Origin: Enterocloster aldenensis
GTDB taxonomy: Bacteria > Bacillota > Clostridia > Lachnospirales > Lachnospiraceae
Assembly: GCF_003434055.1 (NCBI RefSeq)
Contig: NZ_QVEX01000014.1
Location: forward strand, 1 to 64,000
DNA length: 64,000 bases
Direction: 5' to 3'
Of this stretch, positions 8,286 to 16,799 are shown piece after piece. Numbering within the stretch: position 1 is the stretch's first letter; the number at the start of each line of letters is the position of its first letter. A program made the translations under genes and the position numbers. The notes beneath the pieces are model-generated. The model saw only the letters and a list, made by a program, of their open reading frames with translations, was not told where the DNA came from and made no database searches.

Positions 8286-9170
8286 TTAGTCCCCCTTTCT
8301 CTGATAATGGATCAGGATCTTGCTGACCATGGTGGAAATGACCATCAGTATGATGGCATTTGCGGCCGCCCTTCCAATCAATCCGTTCTGTGCGTTTGCC
8401 AGCCTGTAGATATGCAGGCTGAGGAATTCGGTTGAGTTTCCCGGACCGCCCTGGGTCAGGACAAAAGGCATATCGTATATCTTCAGCGAATCTATGGTCC
8501 TGAATATCAAGGTCAGGAAAATCAATGGCCGAAGGGATGGCAGCGTTATATGACGGAACAGCTGGAAAGCGTTCCCGCCGTCAATCCTGGCCGCCTCATA
8601 TTGATCCACAGGCAATGAACACAGTCCTGCGTAGCTGATTAAGGACACAAACGGGGTCCACTGCCAGACATCTGCCAGCACAACAGATGTAAATGACAGA
8701 TTGGCGTCCAGCCATGTAACATTTGATATGCCAGCCAGATTCAGGAAATAATTTACAATCCCGTATTCCGAATTCAGCATTAACTTCCAGATATTCCCGG
8801 CAATGCTGGGCGTCATCACAATTGGTATGATTAATATGGCAAATACAACTGGTTTCAGTTTAAACTCCGAATCACACAGCAGCTTACCAATCATAAAACC
8901 AAGCACCATCTCAATGCCTGTGGTGATGGTCATGAATTTAAGGCTGATATAGACAGCATTCCAGAAGTCAGGGTCCCTGCCGGAGAACAGCCGGATGTAA
9001 TTATCAAACCAGACCAGACGGATCCGCCCCAGATTCCACCCCAGCTGATAATCCGTAATACTGATAAGGTACAGGAAAATCGTGGGAAATACCGTCAGTA
9101 CCGTCATGATGGTCATTGCTGGTGCAATATACGGTATATATGGCTTTTTCTTAATATAACGTTTCATCAT
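8286..9170 (-). CDS. Sugar ABC transporter permease, MalF type
   Basis: About 294 residues with six predicted helices and the EAA motif (YEAARIDGGNAFQLFRHITLP). It partners the MalG-type permease encoded next. The start was moved to the ATG at 9170, because the upstream TTG at 9179 touches the ribosome-binding site AGAGGGA. The substrate is a sugar or glycoside; nothing in the sequence fixes which one. Confidence 0.88.
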   Translation of the reverse strand: MMKRYIKKKPYIPYIAPAMTIMTVLTVFPTIFLYLISITDYQLGWNLGRIRLVWFDNYIRLFSGRDPDFWNAVYISLKFMTITTGIEMVLGFMIGKLLCDSEFKLKPVVFAILIIPIVMTPSIAGNIWKLMLNSEYGIVNYFLNLAGISNVTWLDANLSFTSVVLADVWQWTPFVSLISYAGLCSLPVDQYEAARIDGGNAFQLFRHITLPSLRPLIFLTLIFRTIDSLKIYDMPFVLTQGGPGNSTEFLSLHIYRLANAQNGLIGRAAANAIILMVISTMVSKILIHYQRKGD

Positions 9171-9188
9171 ATTGCCCAATCCCTCTTT

Positions 9189-10181
9189 CTATTGCTTACA
9201 CAGCTGTCTGGCATCGATGGAAATAAACTGTCTTGAATCCGCAGCCTCTTTTGCGGCCCATAATATTTTCATGGTGCCTTCAACAGAGAACAGGTTTGAC
9301 TGTTCAGGTTCCTTCTGGCATTTTACACATTCCACAAAATATTTAAGCTCTTCTTCATATCCGTCCTCATGTTCCAGGCTGATACACTGCTTTTCATTTC
9401 CACGGATTAATTCCAGGCAGTCTCCCCCGGAATATGTAATCATCCCTGTGTCCCCCACGATTTCCAGCATGGACTCCAGGCCCCCGTCATGGAAGCCTTC
9501 AGGCATTCCCCAGGAACCGACCACATTGGCGCAGCAATCGCTGTAGACTATGTTGAGGATTCCATGAAGGGTTGTCTCCGCCCTCTCCACGATTTTACAG
9601 GACACCTGTTCCGGCGTTCCCAGCAGCCAGTATAAATAGTCTATATCATGTATGCACAGATCCATCAGCAGACCGCCGCTCTGCCTGTTATCCATAAGCC
9701 AGTTTCCCTTTGACCAGGAAGGCATCTTCTGCCTTCTGAAACATGTAATCAGCCTTGGTCTGCCAATCTCGCCGTTCAGCACCATTTCCCTGGCCCTCAC
9801 ATATCCGTTCCAGAACCTGAGCACCTGACCCACCATGAGATGGCATGTCTTTGTATCTGCGATACGGCAGAGTCCATAATAATCATCCCTTGTCAGGCAT
9901 ACCGGCTTTTCGCAGAATATATAGTCACATAGGTCCAAGGCCTGCTCAATGGCCTCCCTGTGCAGATACGTTGGAAGGCATATGTCAATCATGTCTATAT
10001 GTTTTCCTTCCAGCCCGCTCACGTCATCTATGGCCCTGCACCGGAATCTCCCGGAAAACTCAGCTGCCTTTCCCGCATCGCGTTCAACTATATACGCTAT
10101 CTCAACATCCTTTCCCATCCCTTTATAGGCCTGGCCATGAACCTGTCCCATTTTCCCGGCACCCCATATAGCCACCTTCAT
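9189..10181 (-). CDS. Gfo/Idh/MocA family oxidoreductase
   Basis: A 330-residue NAD(P)-dependent sugar dehydrogenase-like protein. The N-terminal Rossmann fold opens MKVAIWGAGKMGQVHGQAY. The EKPVCLT motif, whose Lys is catalytic in the family, is present, and a C-terminal alpha/beta substrate domain contains the DLCIHDIDYLYWLLG helix. The start follows GTGGAGG; the ATG five codons earlier would include the ribosome-binding site. Pairing with a TIM-barrel isomerase and a sugar ABC transporter suggests oxidation or epimerisation of the imported sugar, perhaps a 3-keto-glycoside or inositol-like route. Confidence 0.88.
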   Translation of the reverse strand: MKVAIWGAGKMGQVHGQAYKGMGKDVEIAYIVERDAGKAAEFSGRFRCRAIDDVSGLEGKHIDMIDICLPTYLHREAIEQALDLCDYIFCEKPVCLTRDDYYGLCRIADTKTCHLMVGQVLRFWNGYVRAREMVLNGEIGRPRLITCFRRQKMPSWSKGNWLMDNRQSGGLLMDLCIHDIDYLYWLLGTPEQVSCKIVERAETTLHGILNIVYSDCCANVVGSWGMPEGFHDGGLESMLEIVGDTGMITYSGGDCLELIRGNEKQCISLEHEDGYEEELKYFVECVKCQKEPEQSNLFSVEGTMKILWAAKEAADSRQFISIDARQLCKQ

Positions 10182-10227
10182 AAATAACCTCCACAATCAT
10201 GTCCATTGGAATCTGCTGCCAAAATCC

Positions 10228-11049
10228 TTACAATATGCTCTCCAAATATTTCTTACCCTCGATAATCTCCTGTTTCTGCCTCTCATTGCCGGCTTCTATC
10301 TCATACTCCACAGAAACAGGGCCATCATAACCAATTTCCTTTAATTTCTTTATAAATCCCGGGAAATCCACCTTGCCCTTCCCAATGGGGAACTCACTGC
10401 CTAATTCATATCCTGTTTCCGGGTAGCTTCCATCCTTTGCATGTACGCTGCGCACATATTGCCCCAGCACGTTAAGGCCATCCACCGGATTGGCGTTGCC
10501 ATACATCATGAGATTGGCGGGGTCATAATTAACAAACAGATTGTCATTCCCCACATCCTCAATCAGGCGCCTGAGGACAATGGGCGGTTCCTGGCCTGTT
10601 TCCATTAAGAAATTCTGCCCATGCTTTTTCAGTTCCGATGTGATGTATCTCAGCGCACTTACCACTCCGGTGTAATTCACGTCCCTGCAGTTAGTGGGAA
10701 CAAAACCAAGATGGGTGATGATGTCCTTAACTCCGAGTATCCTGGCATAGGCCGCCCCGTCCAGCAGGTTCTTTATGCGGGACGCCCTGTATTCCGGGGG
10801 GACGATTCCCAGAATGGAAGGGCCTTCTGCAAAATCCCATTTGATGGGACCGTGCCAGCCGCACCACAGGCCGGTTACTTCCATATCCAATTTTTCCAGA
10901 AGGTCCTTAACATACCCTGCATGTTCCCTGCACAGATGGGACATATCCCAAAGCTGCAGCTGGCAGTTATGAAATCCACTGTCCTTTGCCCAGCCAAGGG
11001 TCTCCTCCAGGTCCTCTCCCATAATGACTGCAATTCCTAACGGTTTCAT
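10228..11049 (-). CDS. Sugar phosphate isomerase/epimerase (TIM barrel)
   Basis: A 273-residue xylose-isomerase-like TIM barrel (AP endonuclease 2 fold). Metal-binding acid and histidine residues are visible in ITHLGFVP, FLMETGQE, NYDPANLMMYG, RSVHAKDG and PVSVEYEIEAG. It likely isomerises or epimerises a sugar or keto-sugar produced by the neighbouring Gfo/Idh/MocA enzyme. The start follows AAAGGAGG. It lies between the ROK regulator and the dehydrogenase in one operon. Confidence 0.85.
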   Translation of the reverse strand: MKPLGIAVIMGEDLEETLGWAKDSGFHNCQLQLWDMSHLCREHAGYVKDLLEKLDMEVTGLWCGWHGPIKWDFAEGPSILGIVPPEYRASRIKNLLDGAAYARILGVKDIITHLGFVPTNCRDVNYTGVVSALRYITSELKKHGQNFLMETGQEPPIVLRRLIEDVGNDNLFVNYDPANLMMYGNANPVDGLNVLGQYVRSVHAKDGSYPETGYELGSEFPIGKGKVDFPGFIKKLKEIGYDGPVSVEYEIEAGNERQKQEIIEGKKYLESIL

Positions 11050-11081
11050 AGGTTTCCTCCTTTACCTGTACATTCATATCA

Positions 11082-12284
11082 TCATCCGCAAAACAGCTGC
11101 GAAGGTTCCATGTCATTGAACTTAAAATAACGGTTAATGTAGTATTTGGCAGCTCCCCTGACAACCGATGCCTCCCCCAGTTTCGTATAAACCACATCCA
11201 CATCTGATACGAACTGCCGGAAACCAAACTGCTGCATCTTTCCTTTCAGCAATTCCAGAAACCGGTCCCCCAGCTTCCGCCCAATCCCTCCAATAATAAC
11301 CAACTCCGGATGGAATAAGGTAATGGCATTGCAAAGGGCATATGCAAAATCCTCTGCCATATAAGACATAAGTTTGAGCGCGTCCTCATCCCCAGCCCCC
11401 ACCAGGGCTGCCAGATCCTTGAACAGAAGTTTATCTCCGGACCCTTTGGGCACCTCAAGACCAAATTCCTCAAACTGCCTGGGAAGCGCCAACTCCCCTA
11501 TCTGGTTCTCCAGACATCCCCTATTGCCGCAGGCGCACGGGCATCCATTGCGGTCCACAGAAAAATGGCCAAACTGTGTTGCCATGCCGCTGGCCCCGCC
11601 GAGAAGATGTCTGTCATGTATAATGGCCGCGCCAACCCCGTCATTGATATTAATATAAATATAATTCTCCCCATCCAGTTTTCCAAAGGCTGTCTCCGCA
11701 TAGGCAAAACATGCCGTGTCGTTTAAAATGGCCAGGGGATATCCATCCAGCATACTTCTCAGCCTGCTGATTTTATAATTTCCCTGGCTTTCCGTGGGCA
11801 GTACCACGGATATGATTTCATCATGTTTTTCATCAATCATCCCGGGCACAATCACACAGACGCCCATTACATGGATGTCCACACACTGCGCTTCCCTGAA
11901 TTCTTCAAAATATCCTTTTAATCCTGCCAGGGCATCTCCTGCGTTCTTCATGTCATATTCCCTGCACAGCACAATATTCATGGCCGAGTCCACCAGGGCA
12001 ATCTCAAGGTTATCCTTATGCCAGTTTAAAACAATCACATAATTGGTGCTGTTATTGACAGCAAGGCTGTTAGGCTTCCTTCCCTGGCGGCTGCTTTCTG
12101 ATGCGCCCTCATCTATAACGAACATTTCCTGCATCATCTCATCCACTAAAGCCGAAACCGTTGTCTTGCTGAGTTTGAGCTGCTCGGCAATCTGTGTCCT
12201 GCTGATTCCTGGAAAATCCTCTATAAGCTGATATATTTGTTTTTTATTATTATCTTTGATTAGAAGCTGGTTATATTTTTTCAC
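11082..12284 (-). CDS. ROK family transcriptional regulator
   Basis: About 400 residues: an N-terminal winged helix (GISRTQIAEQLKLSKTTVSALVDEM) followed by a ROK sugar-kinase-like domain with the cysteine-rich zinc motif CPCACGNRGCLE. Typical XylR/NagC-type repressor, relieved by a sugar ligand. The chosen start is a GTG preceded by GGAGGGGGAG; the longer ATG frame begins inside the promoter. As first gene of the sugar operon it probably autoregulates the whole unit. Confidence 0.88.
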   Translation of the reverse strand: MKKYNQLLIKDNNKKQIYQLIEDFPGISRTQIAEQLKLSKTTVSALVDEMMQEMFVIDEGASESSRQGRKPNSLAVNNSTNYVIVLNWHKDNLEIALVDSAMNIVLCREYDMKNAGDALAGLKGYFEEFREAQCVDIHVMGVCVIVPGMIDEKHDEIISVVLPTESQGNYKISRLRSMLDGYPLAILNDTACFAYAETAFGKLDGENYIYININDGVGAAIIHDRHLLGGASGMATQFGHFSVDRNGCPCACGNRGCLENQIGELALPRQFEEFGLEVPKGSGDKLLFKDLAALVGAGDEDALKLMSYMAEDFAYALCNAITLFHPELVIIGGIGRKLGDRFLELLKGKMQQFGFRQFVSDVDVVYTKLGEASVVRGAAKYYINRYFKFNDMEPSQLFCG

Positions 12285-12333
12285 CAAATCTCCCCCTCCA
12301 TTAATTTGTTCAGTGACCTTACTAATTATCTTG

Positions 12334-12362
12334 AGTATAACACACAGCTGTTTATTACGCAA
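12334..12362 (-). promoter_or_regulatory. Sigma-A promoter of the ROK/sugar operon
   Basis: TTGCGT, 17 bases, TATACT on the minus strand, about 50 bases ahead of the GTG start of the ROK regulator. Confidence 0.6.
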
Positions 12363-12379
12363 TACCCAAATGCAAAAGG

Positions 12380-12991
12380 TTATGTCATCCTCCAGATTCC
12401 AGCCTCAGATATAACCATGTCCACTGCCTGGTCATGTTCCTCCACCGGTATATCATCCCGCATGATCCTGTCCCTGCATATGACCGCCTTCACTCCTGCC
12501 ACACGCCCCAGATAACGGTCATAATACCCTCCCCCGTAACCCAGGCGCCTGCCCGTTTGGCTGCATGTACAGCAGGGAATGACTGCCAGGTCGATTTCCT
12601 CCGGCTGTATCCTCACCGCATCATTCCTCGGCTCTTGAATACCGTAACTGCCATCCTCCAGATCTTCCAATGAATCAATCAGGTATGCTTCCATCACGCC
12701 CTTTGATATGCATTTCGGTACGGCAACCTGCTTTCCATGCTCCAGGGCATGGGTTATGATGGGCCTGGTATTAATTTCCCCTTCCGTTCCCACAAAAATG
12801 AAAACCGTCACGGCCTTATGATATTCATCCAGACCAGTCACGGCCTGGCAGATGGCCTGGTCTGCCTGTATACAGTATTCATGGTTTAGGCCTGAAACCT
12901 GAAGCCGCACAAGCTTCCTCAGTTCCTGTTTCCTGTTTCCTTCTTTTTTCCTGCCCACTTCCTTTTCCATATTCCCTTCCATTCCCGGCAC
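12380..12991 (-). CDS. 5-formyltetrahydrofolate cyclo-ligase
   Basis: A 203-residue protein that converts 5-formyl-THF to 5,10-methenyl-THF with ATP. Diagnostic motifs are visible: the basic N-terminal helix RKQELRKLV, the VAVPKC strand, and the glycine-rich LGYGGGYYDRYL with the preceding DLAVIPCCTC. The start is uncertain: a GTG at 12991 overlaps the preceding gene's stop region, and ATGs lie 3 and 7 codons in. It appears translationally coupled to the ArsC-like gene. Confidence 0.9.
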   Translation of the reverse strand: MPGMEGNMEKEVGRKKEGNRKQELRKLVRLQVSGLNHEYCIQADQAICQAVTGLDEYHKAVTVFIFVGTEGEINTRPIITHALEHGKQVAVPKCISKGVMEAYLIDSLEDLEDGSYGIQEPRNDAVRIQPEEIDLAVIPCCTCSQTGRRLGYGGGYYDRYLGRVAGVKAVICRDRIMRDDIPVEEHDQAVDMVISEAGIWRMT

Positions 12992-13333
12992 TCACTCCCA
13001 TGTCTTCCACACATCCGGCTGATATCCCACCGTTGCCTTGGCTCCATTCCTGACAATCGGTGTCTTTAACACGTTCTGATTCTCCAAAACCTTCCCGTCC
13101 CTGTCCTCTGCCGCGATATACTGGATCAGGGCCAAAAGGTCCTTGTCCTTACAGTCCTTATCAATCATGGACTCCAGCCCGCCAACCGCCTGCTTTACCC
13201 GGTTGAACTCACCCTTGCTCATGCCCTTTTCGCTCAGGTTGATGGACTGGAACCGGATTCCGCGTTCCTTAAAATACCGCTCTGCTTTCTTTGTATCAAA
13301 GCACTTGGACTTTCCAAATATCTGTATGTTCAT
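12992..13333 (-). CDS. ArsC/Spx-like thioredoxin-fold protein
   Basis: A 113-residue ArsC-family protein: IQIFGKSKCFDTKKAERYF at the start and VLKTPIVRNG towards the end, the usual layout of the arsenate-reductase-like/YffB group. Only one cysteine sits in the N-terminal loop (KCFD), not CxxC as in Spx. A small-molecule thiol reductase or an unknown role is likelier than a transcription factor. The start was shortened to the ATG behind AGGAGG. It is cotranscribed with the folate cyclo-ligase. Confidence 0.8.
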   Translation of the reverse strand: MNIQIFGKSKCFDTKKAERYFKERGIRFQSINLSEKGMSKGEFNRVKQAVGGLESMIDKDCKDKDLLALIQYIAAEDRDGKVLENQNVLKTPIVRNGAKATVGYQPDVWKTWE

Positions 13334-13502
13334 ATGCGCCCTCCTATAACCATATCCTGTTTGGGCATTCCACCATTTTACCATGTAAATGACGCAATGC
13401 CTGTATTTTATACCACATTATAACAGACGGGGAGGGATCCAGCAATTTATTTCATTGATAATGCTATCCTGCCTGATAACTAAGGCCAGGAAACCGCAAA
13501 AA

Positions 13503-13537
13503 TCCTGCCCAGGCCATCAAATGGCATCAGGGCAGGA
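13503..13537 (-). terminator. Rho-independent terminator
   Basis: TCCTGCCC and GGGCAGGA arms with an inner GATGCCATTTGATGGC pairing. On the minus strand it is followed by ATTTTTG. It ends the YczE-like remnant transcript. Confidence 0.7.
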
Positions 13538-13552
13538 CCTTTCAACGGCTCA

Positions 13553-14000
13553 TTAGTTAACCGCTGCTTCTGGAACGCTTTTTTTTAAATGGTTGAAAAT
13601 CCAGGTATGCATTTTTGTGAACTGGCCGCAGATAATGGCATTTATCAGGGTGCCTTCACGTATGAACATAATCTTGCCCAAGAATACCAGGCCAATGACA
13701 GCGGATATGACAAGCAGGCCGCAGTCCACCATGGATTTTACATTTCCCCACTTCATGCGGGTCCTCCTCACAACCACGGTGTTAAATGCATCAGCGGGCA
13801 TCAGGATTAAATCAGCCTCAATCATAAGGTACAGTCCAAGGGCCAGGACCGCGCATCCCAATACCAGGAGACAGAGCCTTAATATATAATTCTCCACTGC
13901 CAGGAAGCTGAACAGATACAGGTTGGCATCCAGGAACATACCTGAAATCATGGCCGGTACCAGCTGTGTGTCCTGCTGTGGATAGCGGGTGCTCTATGCA
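13553..14000 (-). pseudogene. Truncated YczE/YitT-type membrane protein
   Basis: From 13951 to 13553 the frame encodes 132 residues with three or four membrane helices. They match the C-terminal two thirds of the YczE/YitT-like family, including the family's C-terminal REGTLINAIICG motif. The full-length relative at 50414-51103 is 229 residues. Similarity appears to continue upstream of the first ATG (TRYPQQDTQLVPAM) and is cut by an in-frame TAG at about 14000, close to the inverted-repeat element at 14028. The N-terminal helices are missing, so the product is probably not functional. Confidence 0.65.
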
Positions 14001-14027
14001 CAAGGACCTGCGATACGTTGTACCGGA

Positions 14028-14186
14028 GCCTGTCTGAACATTCATCCCCGCCATCTGGGCGCCCCTTCACAACCCGGTATATTTGAGCCAAATTCAGGTT
14101 ACCCAGCCCGCTATGCGCCCTTCATTTGGCCCAGATTCCCCCCAAAGCCGGGCGCTCATCTGACGGAAAACAATGTTCAGACAGGC
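14028..14186. repeat. Inverted-repeat element (dispersed family)
   Basis: Left arm GCCTGTCTGAACATTCATCC and right arm ...GTTCAGACAGGC are imperfect inverted repeats of about 38 bases around a non-coding core of about 90 bases. It has no ORF. The same arms recur at 26621 and 28889 and as half-copies at 37 and 5731. It resembles a MITE. It abuts the stop of the VOC gene and the broken end of the YczE-like gene. Confidence 0.65.
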
Positions 14187-14187
14187 C

Positions 14188-14598
14188 TTAAGAAATCTTA
14201 CCCACACGCCATCCGGACATGGTGTCCTCCCTGATCAGGAACTGGTTTCCATCCATATCCTCAAACTGGAACATATTTCCATAGGGCATCCTCTTAATCT
14301 CCCCCACGCTGACGCCCTTTTCAAGCAGTTCTTTGTAAGCCTCCTCAATGTTATCCGTACTCATCATGACAGAGGGATGGCCCACATTGACCTTTGGGTT
14401 CTGGGCCTCCATCATCTTCTTATCATACAGTACAAATACGGTTGTGTCCCCCTGGGCCGGCCCTACTTCGATCCACTTCATATCAGGTCCCATCTGTTCC
14501 TCAGAGCGTACCTCAAATCCCACCTTTTCAGTCCAGAAAGCCTTGGCTTCTTCCTGGTTATTAACATAAAGTGTGACTTTAGATATTGCATTAATCAT
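14188..14598 (-). CDS. VOC (glyoxalase/bleomycin-resistance) family protein
   Basis: A 136-residue vicinal-oxygen-chelate protein with the two beta-alpha-beta-beta-beta modules: MINAISKVTLYVNNQEEAKAFW...KVGFEV, then PSVMMSTDNIEEAYKELLEKGV and FEDMDGNQFLI. It may be a small metal-dependent lyase/dioxygenase-like or binding protein, and the substrate is unknown. The start was set at the second ATG, eight bases after GGAG. Its stop lies one base beyond the inverted-repeat element, which may serve as its terminator. Confidence 0.82.
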   Translation of the reverse strand: MINAISKVTLYVNNQEEAKAFWTEKVGFEVRSEEQMGPDMKWIEVGPAQGDTTVFVLYDKKMMEAQNPKVNVGHPSVMMSTDNIEEAYKELLEKGVSVGEIKRMPYGNMFQFEDMDGNQFLIREDTMSGWRVGKIS

Positions 14599-14729
14599 CG
14601 CCATTTCTCCATTTCTGTCTGTCATTCTCAATCTGTTATTCAGAATGCCCTGGAAATGGGATTTTCATGCAGCGTGACATGGAACAGGAAAGCATTTTCA
14701 AACATCCCCCGGCCGTACGCCGGATCCGG

Positions 14730-15896
14730 TCATGCCTTAACAGCCCAGCGCATCTTGGTGGACCTGGCACGGCTGTTCATACTGCACTCTTCTGCGGACG
14801 GACGGATCACATCCCCGGCTATCTCACTGTAAATACCCTGACGGTGCAGATTCTTAAATGATTTTTTAACAATCCGGTCTTCCCCGGAATGGAAGGTCAG
14901 GACAGCCACACGGCCGCCCTTTGCAAGCACATCCGGCAACTTTTCCAGAAATTGGTACAGCACCTCAAATTCACTGTTAATATCAATGCGCAGGGCCTGG
15001 AATGTCCTCTGGCAGGATTTCTTAACCGCCTCCCTCCGGTCTGGTTCCGGAACAAAAGAAAGCGCCTGCTCTATGGCTTCCCTGAGCTGGGTCGTGGTGT
15101 CAATGCCGTCTCCCCGCTTAATCCGGTTCACAACCGCCCTGGCAATCTCCTCTGCATATGGCTCGTCTGAATTCTCAACCAGCATTCCCGTCAGTTCTTC
15201 CCTGGAAATATGTTTCAGCCGCTCCGATGCAGGTATGCCCCGGCTGGAATCCAGACGCAGATCCAGCGGGCCGTCCTTCTTAAAAGAAAATCCCCGCTCC
15301 GGGTTATCTATCTGCATGGAGGATACCCCCAAATCAGCCAGCACAAAATCAAAGGGACCGGTTTCCGCCGCCAGCTGGTCAATATCCGCAAAGTTCAGCT
15401 GCCTGATGGACAGTATCTCAGGGCCGTATCCCAGTTTTCCAAGACGTTCCCTGGTCTTGGCCATTTCTATGGTGTCCACGTCCAGGGCATGAATATGCCC
15501 ATGGCCTTGCAGGCACTTGAGCATTTCCTGGGTATGTCCGCCATATCCAAGGGTTGCGTCCAATCCGGTCTGGCCCGGCTGTATCTGAAGGAAATCCAGG
15601 ATTTCCTTAACCATGATGGAAATGTGCATGCCCACCGGGGTGCTTCCCTTGCTGATTACCTTGGCAACGGTTTCCGGATATTTCTCCGGCTGCAGTTCTT
15701 TATATTTCTCATTGTATTTCTTGGGGTGGGTTCCCTTGTATCGGACACGCCTCTTGTGTTCCTGGGGCGGATGTTCCTGCCCCTGACGCTGATGTTCCTG
15801 TCCCTGATGCTGATGTTCCTGTCCCTGATGCTGATGTTCCTGTCCCTGATGCTCCCGGACCTCATGTCCCTGGTATTCTTGTCCTCTGTTTTCCAC
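14730..15896 (-). CDS. rsmH: 16S rRNA (cytosine1402-N4)-methyltransferase
   Basis: RsmH methylates C1402 of 16S rRNA with S-adenosylmethionine. The core starts at about residue 91 (HISIMVKEIL) and shows the SAM-binding LDATLGYGGHTQ, DFVLADLGVSSMQ, ERGFSFKKDGPLDLR and the C-terminal AVLTFHSGEDRIVK motif. The N-terminus is odd. Residues 16-43 are four tandem copies of HQGQEHQ-like heptads, and 45-90 is a basic linker (PEKYPETVAKVISKGSTP). The GTG at 15896 is the best start because AGGAGG lies six bases before it. It is not followed by ftsL/pbp genes as in a classical dcw cluster. Confidence 0.92.
   Translation of the reverse strand: MENRGQEYQGHEVREHQGQEHQHQGQEHQHQGQEHQRQGQEHPPQEHKRRVRYKGTHPKKYNEKYKELQPEKYPETVAKVISKGSTPVGMHISIMVKEILDFLQIQPGQTGLDATLGYGGHTQEMLKCLQGHGHIHALDVDTIEMAKTRERLGKLGYGPEILSIRQLNFADIDQLAAETGPFDFVLADLGVSSMQIDNPERGFSFKKDGPLDLRLDSSRGIPASERLKHISREELTGMLVENSDEPYAEEIARAVVNRIKRGDGIDTTTQLREAIEQALSFVPEPDRREAVKKSCQRTFQALRIDINSEFEVLYQFLEKLPDVLAKGGRVAVLTFHSGEDRIVKKSFKNLHRQGIYSEIAGDVIRPSAEECSMNSRARSTKMRWAVKA
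15768..15851 (-). repeat. 21-bp tandem repeat within rsmH
   Basis: Four adjacent 21-bp units (plus-strand theme CTGATGTTCCTGTCCCTGATG) encode HQGQEHQ-type heptads near the RsmH N-terminus. In-frame repeat units like these can expand or contract without breaking the gene. Confidence 0.85.
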
Positions 15897-15937
15897 GTTT
15901 TCCTCCTGATGGGTTATCACTTCACTTTTATACGGAT

Positions 15938-16555
15938 TTATCGCTGTTTTGCGGCAGCCTTCTTAATCAGCCCCGCGATTCCCTCTTCCGGATAAGACAG
16001 CAGCCGTCCAAATTCAACAGCAATGTCATAACGCGCCTGCGCAGTGTATGCGTCCTCCTGTTTAAGGCGCTTCTGCCTCTCCTTTAACCCAAGGTATTGT
16101 TCCAGCACATCTTCCGTGCGGTAAAAGAGATAGTTGAATTTATCCTGGTTCGCCTTTGCAGGGAATAAGTCCGTGATAAATGCCTGGTCTTCCGGGTAAT
16201 AGGATATCCCATACTGGCTGCAAAGCCTTTTTACTTCGCCCAGATAGCTGTCCCGTTCCTCCCTGGTGTCACATGGATGGCTCATGGCCAGTTTCTTAAG
16301 GCCGCAGGAAACCATTTCACAAAAACAGTCCATTACACCGGCCTGGTAGGAATATGGGTCGATGGGGCGGGCAGCCTTCCCATCATCTCCTGCTTCCTCA
16401 TACTCATCCCGGTCTAAAGACAGGGGAATTCCTGACGCGCTGGTCACATTAACCCCTCCGTACCAGGTACTGTCCACCGTAAAGATGTCCCCGACCTGAT
16501 ACTCCATTGAAAATCCATCATTCTTTCTGATTATGCGGATCCGCTGTTTATCCAT
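15938..16555 (-). CDS. Hypothetical protein
   Basis: A 205-residue soluble protein that I do not recognise. The N-terminal 60 residues look like a small beta domain (RIRIIRKNDG, VGDIFTVDSTWYGGVNVTS). A central cysteine-containing helical segment follows (VMDCFCEMVSCGLKKLAM), then a charged helical tail (KERQKRLKQEDAYTAQARYDIAVEFGRLL). There is no signal peptide or membrane helix. It ends 41 bases before the rsmH start on the same strand and is probably cotranscribed with it. Confidence 0.65.
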   Translation of the reverse strand: MDKQRIRIIRKNDGFSMEYQVGDIFTVDSTWYGGVNVTSASGIPLSLDRDEYEEAGDDGKAARPIDPYSYQAGVMDCFCEMVSCGLKKLAMSHPCDTREERDSYLGEVKRLCSQYGISYYPEDQAFITDLFPAKANQDKFNYLFYRTEDVLEQYLGLKERQKRLKQEDAYTAQARYDIAVEFGRLLSYPEEGIAGLIKKAAAKQR

Positions 16556-16799
16556 GGCGTATGCTCCTGATTACTCATGATTTTATGATTCATGGCCCAA
16601 AGCCACGATTACGATTAAAAGTATAACACAGGTAGATGGAAATGATAAGAGGGTGCTGTGGATTTCCACTTGTCAGAACCCCCATTGTCATGTAGAATAG
16701 TACTGCCTGAGTTAAAAGTATTGGTGTGGAAATGGTGCCATTCCTATTCCCCAGCAGGAAAAACACCTATAAAACCCTATAAAATAAAGGAGTTTTCAA

